From Cymbomonas tetramitiformis (taxonomy: Eukaryota > Chlorophyta > Pyramimonadophyceae > Pyramimonadales > Pyramimonadaceae): a stretch of DNA of 64,000 nucleotides. Positions 1 through 9,685 of the stretch are shown here, piece after piece. The position numbers and the translations under genes are program-made. The DNA is taken from positions 1 through 64,000 of the forward strand of contig LGRX02029125.1 of NCBI GenBank assembly GCA_001247695.2, in the 5' to 3' direction. Position 1 is the first letter of the stretch. Each line of letters begins with the position of its first letter. Under the pieces are notes generated by a model. The model had not been told where the DNA came from, did no database searches, and saw nothing but the letters and a program-made list of their open reading frames with translations.

Positions 1-190
1 CATACGGCCCGGGCCGAAGCCCACCTTTGGCGGGCTACGACGTAGCCCGCGGATCCCGCGGTTCGCCTTCGGCGGGATCCCCACGGATACGGTCCGGGCC
101 GAAGCCCGCCTTCGGCGGGCTACGACGTAGCCGGATCCCGCCTTTCACCGGATCCCTTGGATACGAGCATTTTTCGGAGCCTCGTGAGAT
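1..190. repeat. hAT-family terminal region, cut by window start
   Basis: GC-rich block made of short palindromes (GCCCGCCTTCGGCGGGC and GGATCCCGCC types). It matches, in reverse complement, the right subterminal region of the hAT element at about 19465-19680, including the transition into 'GGATACGARCATTTTT'. It is probably the end of another member of the same non-autonomous family. Its terminal inverted repeat would lie to the left of the window. Confidence 0.6.
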
Positions 191-227
191 GTTATTTCAT
201 AAATAAAGTTAATGTGAAGCGCAAATC

Positions 228-493
228 AAGGTTGGGCTTGCGCGAGGGCGCTTCATGCAAAAAGATTCCAGATTCTAGATCGCGAGATATATGCGATTTA
301 AGTATGCGCTTAGGTATGGTTAAGTATGGGCGAAACCCGAGCGGTATCGACCATAACTTTCCCATATCGTGACCAATTTCATCCCTGAAGTGCGCAATGC
401 GTTCACATAGGTGTAGGGGACATCTTTATCGAATAAAACGTTTTTCAAAAGTTTTTGCACGTCGCACGCACCCCCGCGCAAGCCCAACCTTGA
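228..493. mobile_element. 266-bp MITE
   Basis: A 17-bp perfect terminal inverted repeat (AAGGTTGGGCTTGCGCG at 228-244 and its complement at 477-493) encloses a core with no coding capacity. The core from about 265 to 405 is similar, in reverse complement, to the interior of the MITE at 41087-41503: it shares the 'ctagatcgcgagatat', 'cttaagtatgggc' and 'ttatggtcgatacc' segments. The two are therefore members of one family. No target duplication could be recognised. Confidence 0.65.
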
Positions 494-1003
494 AATAATC
501 AGCGTACAGTACTGTATATATTATCATGAGGGGGTCTTGCGATGATCGGATAATGTATCAATATTAATATAGGCGGATTTGGTAAGGATTATTTTTATTT
601 TAAGCGAGATTGGTAAGGATTCGTTGTTTAAGACTTCTTTGCCTAGGCTATATATCAATTATTCACCGTAGAGTACAGGTATGGCGTCGTTCACCGTAGA
701 TGACGATATTTCTTGCAGTCTGTTGTCGGCAGATAATGCTATTCACAGTAGATGAATGATATTCACTGCAAATAATGATACTCACTACACGTGATGATAT
801 TCACTAAACTATTTTGCAGATGATCGGCGCTGTACCAAAAGAAAAACGCTTCTTTTAGTCTTACACATCAATATTCACTAACAATGGCCATCAATGGACC
901 ATGTATATGTAACTACATAACTCTGACTTCAAAACAATTTAGTACTGTGATACAACCCCCCTTCTTGGTTGGTCCTCTCTAATCAAATGAGATGCCTCAG
1001 CAG
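494..1003. other. no gene seen
   Basis: AT-rich DNA with loosely repeated 'gatgatattcac' motifs at about 660-800. No convincing open frame, RNA gene or transposon end was found. Confidence 0.6.
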
Positions 1004-1317
1004 CAGTGTCAGCAAAGCGGAACCGGGCCGTCTTCGACGGATACGGATACGGTCCGGGCCGAAGCCCGCCTTCCAATCGGCGGGCTACGACGTAGCCGCA
1101 TCCCGCCTTCGGCGGGATCCCTACGGATACGGTCCGGGCCGAAGCCCGCCTTCGGCGGGCTACGACGTAGCCGGATCCCGCCTTCGGCAGGATCCCCACG
1201 GATACGGTCCGGGCCGAAGCCCGCCTTCGGCGGGCTACGTCGTAGACGGATGCCAACGAAATAGCGGACCCGTCTCCGTCTCCGCGGATTAACCCGTCTC
1301 CGTTGTTGTTGACACTG
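1004..1317. mobile_element. small non-autonomous hAT (MITE) with GC-rich palindromic core
   Basis: It begins CAGTGTCAGC at 1004 and ends GTTGACACTG at 1317, the same termini as the hAT at 3181-19702. Its left end resembles that element's right end, and its right end (1236-1317) is the near-exact reverse complement of that element's first 75 bp. The core is two to three copies of the GCCCGCCTTCGGCGGGC / GGATCCCGCC palindrome unit. The flanking octamers (996-1003 and 1318-1325) do not match, so the target duplication has decayed or the left end is misplaced. Confidence 0.55.
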
Positions 1318-1351
1318 CTACCACTACACCATCAACGAGCTTATTTTTACC

Positions 1352-3180
1352 GTGCTACCTAGTGTGCTTCGTGGCATGGCGCTCTCCCTCTACGAGGAGT
1401 CCGCCTACATTTTCCCGCACGACGGGCGCTGCGCTTTACATCGCCTGCGCTACCAGGTGGAGGGCATTGGCGACCCCGACACACATCGTTTCTGGGTCCG
1501 CCTTCGCTCGACCGTGATTGACGAGACCATCGAGCCCGCCCCCCAACTGGCTGTCGTGCGCACCCTCGCGGACAAGCATCGCCGACTGCACGCTGACTAC
1601 TCCGACCGCAACCTTGTGGAGGAATTTACACCGTCCTCCGATCGTCCACGGCCAAGTCACCCAACGTCACGCCGTTGTATCTGGTGGTGCTGCGCGAGCT
1701 TGGCACCAACCACAACTTCACCTTCGCCTCCGCCTCACTCTGCGGCTTGGTAAGATTTTCCGAGATGAGTCCCCCCTTGCCCGACTCTCCGCACCTGCTC
1801 CGCCGGCGTCTGGTGGTGCTACCCGCACCGGTGGTGGTGGCGGGAAGGAGCCTGCCGGGTCTTTTAATGCCCTTGGCAGGCGCAAGTTCATCCCGCCGGA
1901 GGGTACATGGAAGAAGAACGAGAGTGGCGGGCGCTACCTCGTCTGGGACGGCACCGGCATGCCGTTCGTGACGTGCTTCCGCCTGTGGGCCGTCACGACC
2001 GGCCACATGGACACCGACGGCATCTGCCCCTACGTGTGCGTCCAGGCGTTCGCACCGGGGCGTGCTCCCACCCTCGCTTTTGCCTCCCCCAAGCCCCCTC
2101 CCATGTCCGCATGGCCACCTTCGGACGCGCCGCAAGCCCACGCCCTCCGCGCGCTCGAGCCTGCACCGCAGGATGCGGCTCCTCCACCTGACGCGGCCGC
2201 CATGTCTGTCCGCTACCCTGTGGAGCCGCCTCCACATCGCGGCATCGACCCTCCTCAGGAGGCATCCACGGTTCCACGCCTTGCGGCGGGGACGATCACG
2301 GCGCACCCGCGGCACTCTCCATCGTGCAGCACGAGGACGAGGACTTCGTTGACTGGCCGGCCTTTCGGACCACCCCCTGGATTCCGTCCATGAGCGCGTC
2401 TGCCAGCAACTCCAACTGAGAATCGAGCTCCACGTCACCGCCAATCGCCGGTGCCAACATGTGGGGACCTCTGTTTCTGCAGTAGGCTTCAACTATGCCT
2501 TAGGGAATACAATGCCTAGCCTCTTAGCCTGTAGCTTGTTCCGGGCCAACGCCCGAGCGGGGATCCTCTCTTTACCCGAGGAGGTGGTGGTTGCCGGACA
2601 GCGAGAGGCACATGTGGACCGTATCCTAGCCCGCAGGGTGCGTATGGTCCGGGTAAGGAGGTACAGTAATCACTCACCTTTAAGAAAACCGGAGATTTGG
2701 GGTCAGCCAGCTAATTCCACCAACTTGCGTACCCCCCCCCGCCAGCGCCAGCGTCCTATGGAATCGGTAAGAATTAGCAAGTATTTTCTTTCAATCAGCC
2801 AGCAATTCTCTTAAAAGTCCAATGATAAACACTTAAAAAGGCCACATTTTCAAAATTTTCCGCCTGCGGCGCCAGCACCCACATTTCTTATTTTCGAGGA
2901 TTCCATAGCTCAAAAAAACCAGCCAGCTTTTCTCGACAACTTCGGTACCCCCCCCCTCCCCCCAAAGCTGGCTGGTTTCTTATCGCCGGGTTTTCTTAAA
3001 GGTGAGTGATTACTGTAGATGAGTGGAAAGTGAGGTGGACTGGGTACTCCAAAGCCCATGACCAGTGGAGGACCAGGGACACGCTGGAGCGTGGAGCACC
3101 TCTTCTACAGCTGCAGTTGAGAGACTTCGAGGCAGTCAGGTTACAGATGGAGTCGCAGGTTCGCGATGAAGCAGTAAGAT
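1352..3180 (+). pseudogene. degraded chromodomain-containing gene, broken by a MITE and a hAT
   Basis: Coding-like sequence begins near 1352. It changes frame near 1640, reaches a plausible donor (GTAAGA at 1750) and resumes after an acceptor at about 1880 in a stretch reading 'WDGTGMPFVTCFRLW'. I do not recognise this part. The 3' end is clearer: at about 2610-2660 and 3017-3150 it encodes a chromodomain core (HVDRILARRVR, then EWKVRWTGYS and 'DQWRTRDTLE'). A TA-flanked MITE (2664-3015) splits that core, and about one nucleotide of frame slip accompanies the break. The frame runs into the 8-bp hAT target AGTAAGAT at 3173-3180 and resumes at 19703. A chromodomain at the C terminus suggests a gypsy/chromovirus Pol, but no RT or integrase is visible, so a host chromatin protein remains possible. 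Confidence 0.5.
2664..3015. mobile_element. 352-bp Tc1/mariner-like MITE, family M1
   Basis: Terminal inverted repeats CAGTAATCACTCACCTTTAA (2664-) and its complement (-3015) are flanked by TA on both sides (2662-2663, 3016-3017). CAGT ends with a TA duplication are the hallmark of the Tc1/mariner superfamily. The core has a poly-C tract and 'ccagccagct' motifs in inverted orientation. A second copy lies at 42131-42468. Insertion is within the chromodomain coding segment. Confidence 0.8.
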
Positions 3181-3591
3181 CAGTGTCAACAACGGAGACG
3201 GGTTAACCCGCGGAGACGGAGACGGGTCCGCTATTTCGTCGGCATCCGTCTACGACGTAACCGCTGTGGGCCAGGATTGGTGCGGATTTGTCTCCGCGCG
3301 GAGCGAACGCATTGGAGCCTCCGTGTTCGTCGTAGCGGCGAGCAGGTAGCCTCTGCCCCGCTCCGTATCTGCGCGAAGCCTTGCTGTCACCGGATCCGTC
3401 TCCGGCAAGGCCAATAGGTGCCAGCCTCTGCCCTAACCTGTCTACGTCCGATGACAGCAATATCAGGCTCCGTCTTTGCAATTGGCCGGGTTAATGGCGA
3501 TGACCGGCCAAATTTTCAAAATTTTGACGTCAGCCTTAAACGTTAGCCTTAAAATCTGACAGCCGGCATTTTAAGGGGTTAAGCATTAACC

Positions 3592-3830
3592 ATGCCGATG
3601 TCCGCCTCACGGTCAATTCAGGCCGCACTCCCATGCGAGGTGGTAAAGAAGCATCCTGACTCTGAGCAGGTTGCCCTAGCAGTGCAAATTAAAATTCCAG
3701 GAACATGGTTCAATTCCATTCCTGCGGAAGACAAAAACCGTATGTTTACTGCGACAGCAATCGAGTACGAGCCCGTGCGAGCATTTGGGAGTGGGCGGTG
3801 GGCTAGGATAGTTTACATCCACTATCCTAG
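3592..3830 (+). pseudogene. remnant of hAT first-exon protein
   Basis: The ORF (ATG at 3592) aligns with the start of the hAT protein at 23650. Shared blocks are 'QVALAVQIKIPGTWFNSIPA' versus 'QVDMSVEVSVPGTWFNNMSA', then 'FTATAIEYEPVRAFG' versus 'FTAVAVEFDPLRVFG'. Similarity stops just after 'AFGSG', and the remaining frame to 3939 looks non-coding. The conserved block marks the family relationship between the two hAT elements. The BED finger and RNase-H-like catalytic domain are absent here. Confidence 0.65.
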
Positions 3831-4007
3831 AAACTTGCCACATGAGCATAAATATTCTCATACTATGTGTATCGGAATATTATGTTATGAGTACATAGGT
3901 GTCACGAGTTTTCCCTGTTTTCTTCTTGGCCTATTGTGAATGTATTAACCGCATGCACGCCTGGCCTGCGGTGAATGTAATAACACCACATGCTCGCCCG
4001 GTACGCT

Positions 4008-4180
4008 ATATATGAGCTGAAATTCAGCCTATACATGAGCTGAAATTCAGCCTATATATGAGCTAAAATTCAGCCTATATATGAGGGTATATATGAGCTG
4101 AAATTCAGCCTATATATGAGCTGAAATTCAGCCTATATATGAGGCTATATATATGTGAGCGGAAATTCAGGCTATATATG
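4008..4180. repeat. 23-bp tandem array, left part
   Basis: About seven copies of a ~23-bp unit with core AGCTGAAATTCAGC separated by CTATATATG. It is in the same orientation as the array at 19143-19372. The two are halves of one hAT subterminal array split by the MULE. The last CTATATATG (4172-4180) is the MULE target duplication. Confidence 0.85.
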
Positions 4181-4268
4181 GGTAGCATAATGATTCGGGA
4201 ATAGATTACTCCAAAATGGGGAATAGAAATTTCAATCTGTTTTTGGGGAATAGGTGTGTGACACATGC
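4181..4268. repeat. MULE left terminal inverted repeat
   Basis: Pairs with 19044-19133 in inverted orientation at roughly 75-80 percent identity by eye. The best blocks are the two 'GGGGAATAG' motifs and the 'AATAGATTACTCC' segment. The outermost ~16 bases are less conserved. Confidence 0.75.
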
Positions 4269-4354
4269 ATATGCGTCTAAAGTTTTGCGTTTAAATTTTT
4301 AATAAATCGTTAAAATTTTCCCCCCACCCATCTGTTCACTTTCGTTTTGCAAAC

Positions 4355-5122
4355 ATGAGGAAGCCTCCGAAAAAGTACACTAGGGTGTGTCTTTCTTGCG
4401 ATAATGGCGGGCGTCGTTGTACTAGACATGCCACGCGTGTTCACCGCACAAAGGAACACCCTTTCTTCCACTTAACCGCCTTAAACGGCACAGGGCTTGA
4501 TACCTATGTAGAGAATTGTGGCTTTCGATTCAAGCATACAGAGTCGGTAAAGGTATGGGAAAGTCAAGATAGGGACCGTACCCCTATTTGGGACTTTCAA
4601 AACGATTTTGTGTATATAGAACACACGGAGGGTATGCCTTGGGGCAAGCTTGTTCCAAGTCGAGGAAACTTCAACTACCTACCTTGCCAACGACACTTGC
4701 TTACGGGCTCGTATCCTCCATTTCATTACAATAACGTCGTCGCGAACTGGCAAATGCAAGACATTATGCAGTCGTTCCTGAAAGTGCTTATGTCGAAGCG
4801 TGCGTTCAACGCTCAGTCCCTATCCCGAGCTTTGTATTGGTTTTGCTTGGTTGCTTCCCGTGAGCATCGCAGTGCGCACTTTTGTTGTGCGGGCTCGCAA
4901 ATTATTATCCGGCAGAAAGGTGCTACGCTTTGCAAGCTTTGCAACGCTTGCGCTACTTCGATCTTAGCGCATAACAAGTTTGCCGCTCTTCGGCTTGAAT
5001 GGTGTTCTATTAATACGGATACAGGAGTGAGTTCAACTAAGTTTTGTCGGGTAGACTGTGGAGCGGGCTTGAGCCCGGAATACTTTGAAGACAACTTCTC
5101 CCCACGGATACTAGTTCTTTAG
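4355..5122 (+). CDS. Cys-rich protein, MULE cargo family member 1
   Basis: A 255-residue intronless ORF, the first gene inside the MULE left end. I do not recognise a named family. It contains an N-terminal 'CLSCDNGGRRC' cluster, a 'PCQRH' motif (about residue 112), 'YWFCLVASREH' (about 166) and 'LCKLCNAC' (about 195). The order CxxH, then an aromatic-Cys motif, then CxxC is the same as in the proteins at 12930 and 15694, where the motifs read RCELH / WVWCEE / LCAKC and RCQVH / WVWCNE / VCSKC. I infer a diverged paralogue trio with a structural zinc site. The stop codon overlaps the stop of the convergent dioxygenase gene by a few bases. The function is unknown. Confidence 0.65.
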   Translation: MRKPPKKYTRVCLSCDNGGRRCTRHATRVHRTKEHPFFHLTALNGTGLDTYVENCGFRFKHTESVKVWESQDRDRTPIWDFQNDFVYIEHTEGMPWGKLVPSRGNFNYLPCQRHLLTGSYPPFHYNNVVANWQMQDIMQSFLKVLMSKRAFNAQSLSRALYWFCLVASREHRSAHFCCAGSQIIIRQKGATLCKLCNACATSILAHNKFAALRLEWCSINTDTGVSSTKFCRVDCGAGLSPEYFEDNFSPRILVL

Positions 5123-5784
5123 ATATAGGTAGGCGGCCAAAATATAGGATCTTCTTTATCCTGTGTACGATCGTACATTTTGTAGAAGGTTACACAATAG
5201 CGCACTCCTATGAAGCCCGCAGAATTGATCCTATGCTTGCACCTTGCGTCGGATTTAAACACTTTATGCGTGTCAAAAAAACACTTCACTTCGTCGTTGT
5301 ACGGCGACTCTACCTCGTAAACGGCATTTTCGAACCTCCCTAGGAATATGTTGTATTGATGTGACACGTCGTGCTTGTCTGTGTGCCTACCAACCTCGCA
5401 CATGTCGCTCATCATGCACGATACGTACAAACACCAATCCCCGTGGACGCCGTGGTAATTCGCATCAATACACTTCAATAGTTCCCCTGCTAGCAAAAAG
5501 ATCTCCTTCTTCCAATATGGGTTGCTCTTCGACACTAGAGGGTCGTCTAGATATACGCCTCTGTTCTTGAAAAAAGGATGCTTCAAGCTAAACGCAGACG
5601 TCCCGTCCTTCTTCTTGGCGAATCCCCACTGTTGCGCAGTTCTCCCCATGTTGAACCACCATCCAAGATTCCAACCCACCTTCGGAGCCGCGCCTTCTTC
5701 TTCATCGCGGTCGTCCTTTTTGTCGCGCCTCTCGATGCGCTTGCACGTTTCAGCATGCAACACGGATTCTAGCTCTCCGCACAA
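5119..5784 (-). CDS. 2OG-Fe(II) dioxygenase, TET/JBP-like
   Basis: 221 residues. The C-terminal half carries the double-stranded beta-helix dioxygenase signature: an HxD iron ligand pair in 'EVGRHTDKHD' (about residue 132), a distal His in 'CKHRIN' (about 183), and the downstream basic residue of the 2-oxoglutarate site in 'GVRYCVTFYK'. The HxDxxD/N spacing is the form seen in TET/JBP enzymes, which oxidise 5-methyl pyrimidines in DNA. AlkB-like or prolyl-hydroxylase-like families cannot be excluded by eye. At 221 residues it is a minimal catalytic domain without CXXC or DNA-binding extensions. Its start lies 22 bp from the stop of the methyltransferase gene on the same strand, which suggests co-expression. 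TET/JBP genes are known to have spread with KDZ transposons in fungi, so a link with transposons is precedented. Confidence 0.6.
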   Translation of the reverse strand: MCGELESVLHAETCKRIERRDKKDDRDEEEGAAPKVGWNLGWWFNMGRTAQQWGFAKKKDGTSAFSLKHPFFKNRGVYLDDPLVSKSNPYWKKEIFLLAGELLKCIDANYHGVHGDWCLYVSCMMSDMCEVGRHTDKHDVSHQYNIFLGRFENAVYEVESPYNDEVKCFFDTHKVFKSDARCKHRINSAGFIGVRYCVTFYKMYDRTQDKEDPIFWPPTYI

Positions 5785-5806
5785 CGCTTTGAACCTAGGC
5801 GAGTCG

Positions 5807-7120
5807 CTAATTGGAAGTCGCTTGCGCCTGTCTCCGCGATTCCCACAATATTATCCCTCTAGTCAAGAAAGAGGCCACGGTAAAAGCTTCACCATCATAC
5901 ATATAAGGTGCGTTCCCCTTGCTTTCCATTCCCTTGTAAAGATGTGTGTGGAACTCTTGGGCTTTTGTTGCTATCATTTCTTTCGCTTCTTCTGAGTTGA
6001 AAAAAACGTACCACGCTTCCACGTCTCCTAAGCTGCGGTCATACCCGGGGTATTTCGCAGGGGGTAACAAGATCTTCAAAGCTAACTTGTTAAAACATTC
6101 AGCTCTGTTATCTCCCACCACTGGTCGCTCGAAAGAATGCAACAATTTCAAGCATACCACGGACGCCTTTGAATTAAGGCAAGCTGCTAATAACGGTTCG
6201 CACAAACCTCTAGCATAAGGTAAAGACGACACAATTACGTCAATCTTCGGTTTGAAAAGTTCCCAGTCTATTATTGCTAAATCAAGTTTTCTTATCCCTT
6301 TTGCAGGCTTGTGATCGCTCAGGAAAATTGTCTTGGGCTTGAACGCCACAAGATTCTCGTACACATAATGCGGTGCTTGTCCGCAGCAGAAATCAAATAT
6401 CCTTAGGCCTTTGAAACTTTCTTTGAAAAAAGCTAGTAGTGGTGTGTATTGCCCTTTAAGAGTGGGATAAAAACTTGTAGACTTGCAACATTTGCGTGGT
6501 AAATCAATTGCAAATGGATAACTTGAAAGGCGCGCACACCTCGTTGATAGCGCACTTCGCTTTCTTTTTGTTGGCATTTTGTGTGCCACTTCTGCCTCTA
6601 CATCTTGCAACTCCTCATGCTCAAGCTCTCTCTCTAGCTCTGGTTGGGGCATCTCCACATGCGTTGCCTCCTCCTCCGGTACTTCATCCAAATCTTGAGC
6701 CTCTGACACCTTCTCAGATATCGCGCATCTTGTTATCTTGTCTACCCACTTGTCGAATGCGAGAACTCGACTATGCTTGGCACAACATTTGCCAACACCA
6801 CATGTCGTGCCAAGCGCGGCGCTCTCCACAGGGCGAACCATCAATAGTGCTTTGAACACCAATGATATTCCCCCCTGATTAATCGAATACGTATCGTTGA
6901 AAATATACCCACAATACGCTTCGAAAATCGTTGTCAAGTCTACGCGTCCGTAGTCGTAGCCTGTTTTCCCATCCTTATACTTAACACCTTCTGGCCAAAA
7001 CTCTGGCTTGCTATCGCCTAACTTCGCGTATGGTCCTAATAAACGCGCGAGTACTTTGCGAAAGTCTTGTAGGCTAGGCTCTTTCGCATCGCATATATCG
7101 TTACACTTTTCTTTACGCAT
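5807..7120 (-). CDS. SAM-dependent methyltransferase with SSLPY motif
   Basis: 437 residues, no intron. A Rossmann methyltransferase core lies at about residues 235-360: the glycine loop 'IFDFCCGQAP', an acidic strand-2 position in 'IFLSDHKP', and the catalytic-loop candidate 'VIVSSLPYARG'. That last motif takes the place of the (D/N/S)PP(Y/F/W) of N6-adenine and N4-cytosine methyltransferases. Having Leu in place of the first Pro makes the substrate uncertain. The N-terminal 220 residues are a separate region with a Cys cluster ('TTCGVGKCCAKH') and an acidic stretch. The start codon is followed upstream, at 40 and 160 bp, by two ~105-bp palindromes (7161-7392), probably its promoter module. 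The pairing with a dioxygenase suggests DNA modification, but RNA or protein targets are possible. Confidence 0.6.
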   Translation of the reverse strand: MRKEKCNDICDAKEPSLQDFRKVLARLLGPYAKLGDSKPEFWPEGVKYKDGKTGYDYGRVDLTTIFEAYCGYIFNDTYSINQGGISLVFKALLMVRPVESAALGTTCGVGKCCAKHSRVLAFDKWVDKITRCAISEKVSEAQDLDEVPEEEATHVEMPQPELERELEHEELQDVEAEVAHKMPTKRKRSALSTRCARLSSYPFAIDLPRKCCKSTSFYPTLKGQYTPLLAFFKESFKGLRIFDFCCGQAPHYVYENLVAFKPKTIFLSDHKPAKGIRKLDLAIIDWELFKPKIDVIVSSLPYARGLCEPLLAACLNSKASVVCLKLLHSFERPVVGDNRAECFNKLALKILLPPAKYPGYDRSLGDVEAWYVFFNSEEAKEMIATKAQEFHTHLYKGMESKGNAPYMYDGEAFTVASFLTRGIILWESRRQAQATSN

Positions 7121-7160
7121 ATTTTCGTTTCGATTTTATGTAGGAACGAACCTTACTTTT

Positions 7161-7263
7161 CGCTAAGTATTGTTAGACGTGTTCCCAAAGTGACCAAAAA
7201 CCGTTCGATTCCGAATCGAACGGTTTTTGGTCACTTTGGGAACACATCTGATAATACTTAGCG
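7161..7263. promoter_or_regulatory. long palindrome P1
   Basis: Near-perfect inverted repeat. The arm reads from CGCTAAGTATT through GTGTTCCCAAAGTGACC to AACCGTTCGATTC and is then mirrored, with essentially no loop. It is one of six copies (P1-P6). It lies about 40 bp upstream of the methyltransferase start on the minus strand. Confidence 0.85.
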
Positions 7264-7282
7264 AAGGTTTGCTGTACAGTAT

Positions 7283-7392
7283 TTTCGCTAAGTATTATCA
7301 GATGTGTTCCCAAAGTGACCAAAACCCGTTCGATTCGAAATCGAACGGTTTTTGGTCACTTTGGGAACACGTCTAACAATACTTAGGGAAAA
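7283..7392. promoter_or_regulatory. long palindrome P2
   Basis: Second copy of the P-family palindrome, only 20 bp from P1. It has the same arms, with few mismatches. Confidence 0.85.
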
Positions 7393-7515
7393 TGACAGAT
7401 AGGTCGAAGAGAATAGCGCGTGTTGTCACCATGCCGACTTCCTAACTCACATTAACATCCCGAACCCCTTATTACACCGTGCACGGTGTAGGCCCTCCCG
7501 AACGCAGCGCAGCCG

Positions 7516-7602
7516 CGATTCACGGCCGTGAATCTGAAATTCACGGCCGTGAATTTCAAATTCACGGCCGTGAATCTGAAATTCACGGCCGTGAATCTGA
7601 AA
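7516..7602. repeat. four ATTCACGGCCGTGAAT palindromes
   Basis: Four tandem copies of the 16-bp perfect palindrome ATTCACGGCCGTGAAT spaced by about 5-7 bp. The same palindrome recurs at 14950-15008 (three copies) and 15309-15347 (two), with a mutated copy at about 12670. It is always near a P-family palindrome, which suggests a dimer-binding operator. Confidence 0.8.
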
Positions 7603-8320
7603 CATAAGTACATTCCACAAGAGAGCACCCCGCTGAAATTATTTACCCTTAAGGTATATTCGGAGCATTTACCATGTGACGTGCACCATATCGCCTTCCA
7701 CACGAGTTTGACATGGCAGCGTGTCACATTGAGCTGCACGAAATCTTCAGGCCTCCTGTTCCTCGTCTCCGAAATTTTCATAATGCTTCTCGAAGTCGCA
7801 CGTGGCAGCGAATATCATATACTGAATTATTATACATAAGGTTTTTCTCTTGAGGGCCTCGAGAGACGAGTATTATCATTTATATGATATATCGAAACCG
7901 TATTCAATCCGATTAAATATTATCTCAGGCAAACTGTCTCGGCTGGCCCGATTGGCCCGCCTAGGAATATACAATTTGGATGGGAAGATCTTCGTTGTAA
8001 CGGAAGATAGCTTTTCGGTGACGTGGAATTGTTCCGGGGAGATGGCGTTCGACTGTACGATAATAATGGTGATAAATCAGATAAAAATGATAAATCGTGA
8101 ACCGCTGAGATATATTCGGTGAAAATCGAAGCGTGAACCTTCCTTCCTCTCGGGCGATCAATTTAAAATTCCTAAAACTGCGCTCTCTTGAATTTCAAAT
8201 ATCTGACACTGTTCACCTGCGTGAGCGCATCTTAAGATCTGGCGTTTGCAGGTGAAGTCTTGCCCCCACTAGCATGTAAAGGTTTCATGTGTGTAGCGTA
8301 AATATTAGGTCACAGTCCAC
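7603..8320. other. no gene seen
   Basis: AT-rich spacer inside the MULE between the methyltransferase upstream region and the minisatellite. Short frames here show no recognisable domain or conserved feature. Confidence 0.5.
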
Positions 8321-8816
8321 TCTCGATGCAAAGGTGCCTGAGGCACGTGCTCGAGCTCTAGTTACACACACACACATGCGTCTCAGTCAGTCGGGTCTAG
8401 CACACGCAACTCTCGATGCAAAGGTGCTTGAGGCACGTGCTCGAGGCTGTAGCCGCACACACGCATGCATATCAGTCGGGTCTGGCACCCTCAGCTCTCG
8501 ATCACTCGATGCAAAGGTGCCTAAGGCACGTGCTCGAGGCTCTAGTTGCACATGCGCATGCGTCTCAGCTGGGTCTGCGTGGCACACGCAGTCAGTAGGT
8601 CTCGATGCAAAGGTGCCTGAGGCACGTGCTCGAGGCTCTAGTCGCACACACGCATGCGTCTCAGTCGGGTCAGGTACACTCAGGTCTCGATGCAAAGGTG
8701 CCTGAGGCACGTGCTCGAGGCTTTAGTCGCACACACGCATGCGTCTCAGTCGGGTCAGGTACACGCAGTCAGGTCTCGATGCAAAGGTGCCTGAGGCACG
8801 TGCTCGAGGCTCAGAA
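8321..8816. repeat. 86-97-bp tandem repeat, six units
   Basis: Units begin 'CTCGATGCAAAGGTGCCT' near 8321, 8411, 8503, 8600, 8685 and 8774. Each has an internal GAGGCACGTGCTCGAGG segment, then 'cgcatgcgtctcagt'. Several ORFs run through because the unit lengths preserve frames, but they look like repeat artefacts. It sits 100 bp upstream of the basic protein gene. Confidence 0.9.
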
Positions 8817-8917
8817 GTTTGTCAGGTTGCATGATGCATGTGTTTGCAGGTGCGTGAGTGAATACTGACGAAGGGTGACGGGTTTTACCGTGTTGCGTTC
8901 GTTGTGGGCGTGTAGGC

Positions 8918-9685
8918 ATGGGGAAGAGGCGGGGTAAGAGATCAACTGAAGCGAGACAAAAGAGTGCTCAACTGCGAAGATATGGACCGGACAGTTTCCT
9001 TGCGACCATCAACGACAACCTTTTGACTTTACAGCAACACATGACAGGAACTTCCCCCGCCCCTCATACTTTAGAACCGATTGCACGAGCGGCAGTTGCA
9101 CATTCAGAACAGCCTGCTCTGGCCAGTGAAGTAGAATTTCCCGAGCAGGATGCCGTGGTCACAAAACGGCTTGAGAACGACAAAGAAGCAACTGACAGAG
9201 ATGCAACTGACAGAGAAGCATCTGACAGAGAAACAACTGACATTTTTTCTGGGCACTCGGACGAAAGTCTCGGGGAGAGCTGCTGCACAAGCGCTCCCAG
9301 CACACACTTTGAGAGTCCCCCACGCACATTCCCGGTCCATCTCTCGCAAGTTCAACACGTAGCACCACGGAGGTATGGCTTTTTACGACCTGACAAAATG
9401 AGGGGTCCGAACGGACCCACTGTGAGTATAAGGATTAAGTGCGGAGAAAACCCGGCGCCTATGCAGCAACGGCCGCCTATGCAGCAACGGTACGCACCAG
9501 CACCACGATTTGCAATCCACAAGGTGTTAGGACATAAAGAGATCCAAAGGCAGCAGAGGGAAAGGGGGGCGGCCTTTGTTCACGCTGCAACAAAGTTAGC
9601 GTGCCCGCCCTGCGACGATCGAACCACAGTGCTGGCGACGCCATCACCACACACCAAGAAGAATCGGAAACTTTTCAGAGCTTAG
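8918..9685 (+). CDS. basic low-complexity protein, MULE cargo
   Basis: 255 residues starting MGKRRGKRSTEARQKSAQ, strongly basic at both ends (C terminus 'HTKKNRKLFRA'). A central acidic tract is built from repeats of (S/T)DRE/DAT (residues 88-108), and a short direct repeat PMQQR lies at about 186-198. It is largely disordered by composition, and there is no known fold or catalytic motif. A nucleic-acid-binding or nuclear role is plausible from composition alone. The six-unit minisatellite lies directly upstream. The ORF could be an exon of something longer, but no splice sites are needed to read it. Confidence 0.5.
   Translation: MGKRRGKRSTEARQKSAQLRRYGPDSFLATINDNLLTLQQHMTGTSPAPHTLEPIARAAVAHSEQPALASEVEFPEQDAVVTKRLENDKEATDRDATDREASDRETTDIFSGHSDESLGESCCTSAPSTHFESPPRTFPVHLSQVQHVAPRRYGFLRPDKMRGPNGPTVSIRIKCGENPAPMQQRPPMQQRYAPAPRFAIHKVLGHKEIQRQQRERGAAFVHAATKLACPPCDDRTTVLATPSPHTKKNRKLFRA

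Noticed and set aside
1626..2492. 288-residue minus-strand ORF
   Set aside because: It is an Arg-rich shadow of a GC-rich plus-strand region with splice-like signals, and it shows no domain.
8289..8868. Protein-coding ORFs over the 90-bp tandem repeat
   Set aside because: Open frames exist on both strands because the repeat unit lacks stops. The translations are pure repeats with no domain.
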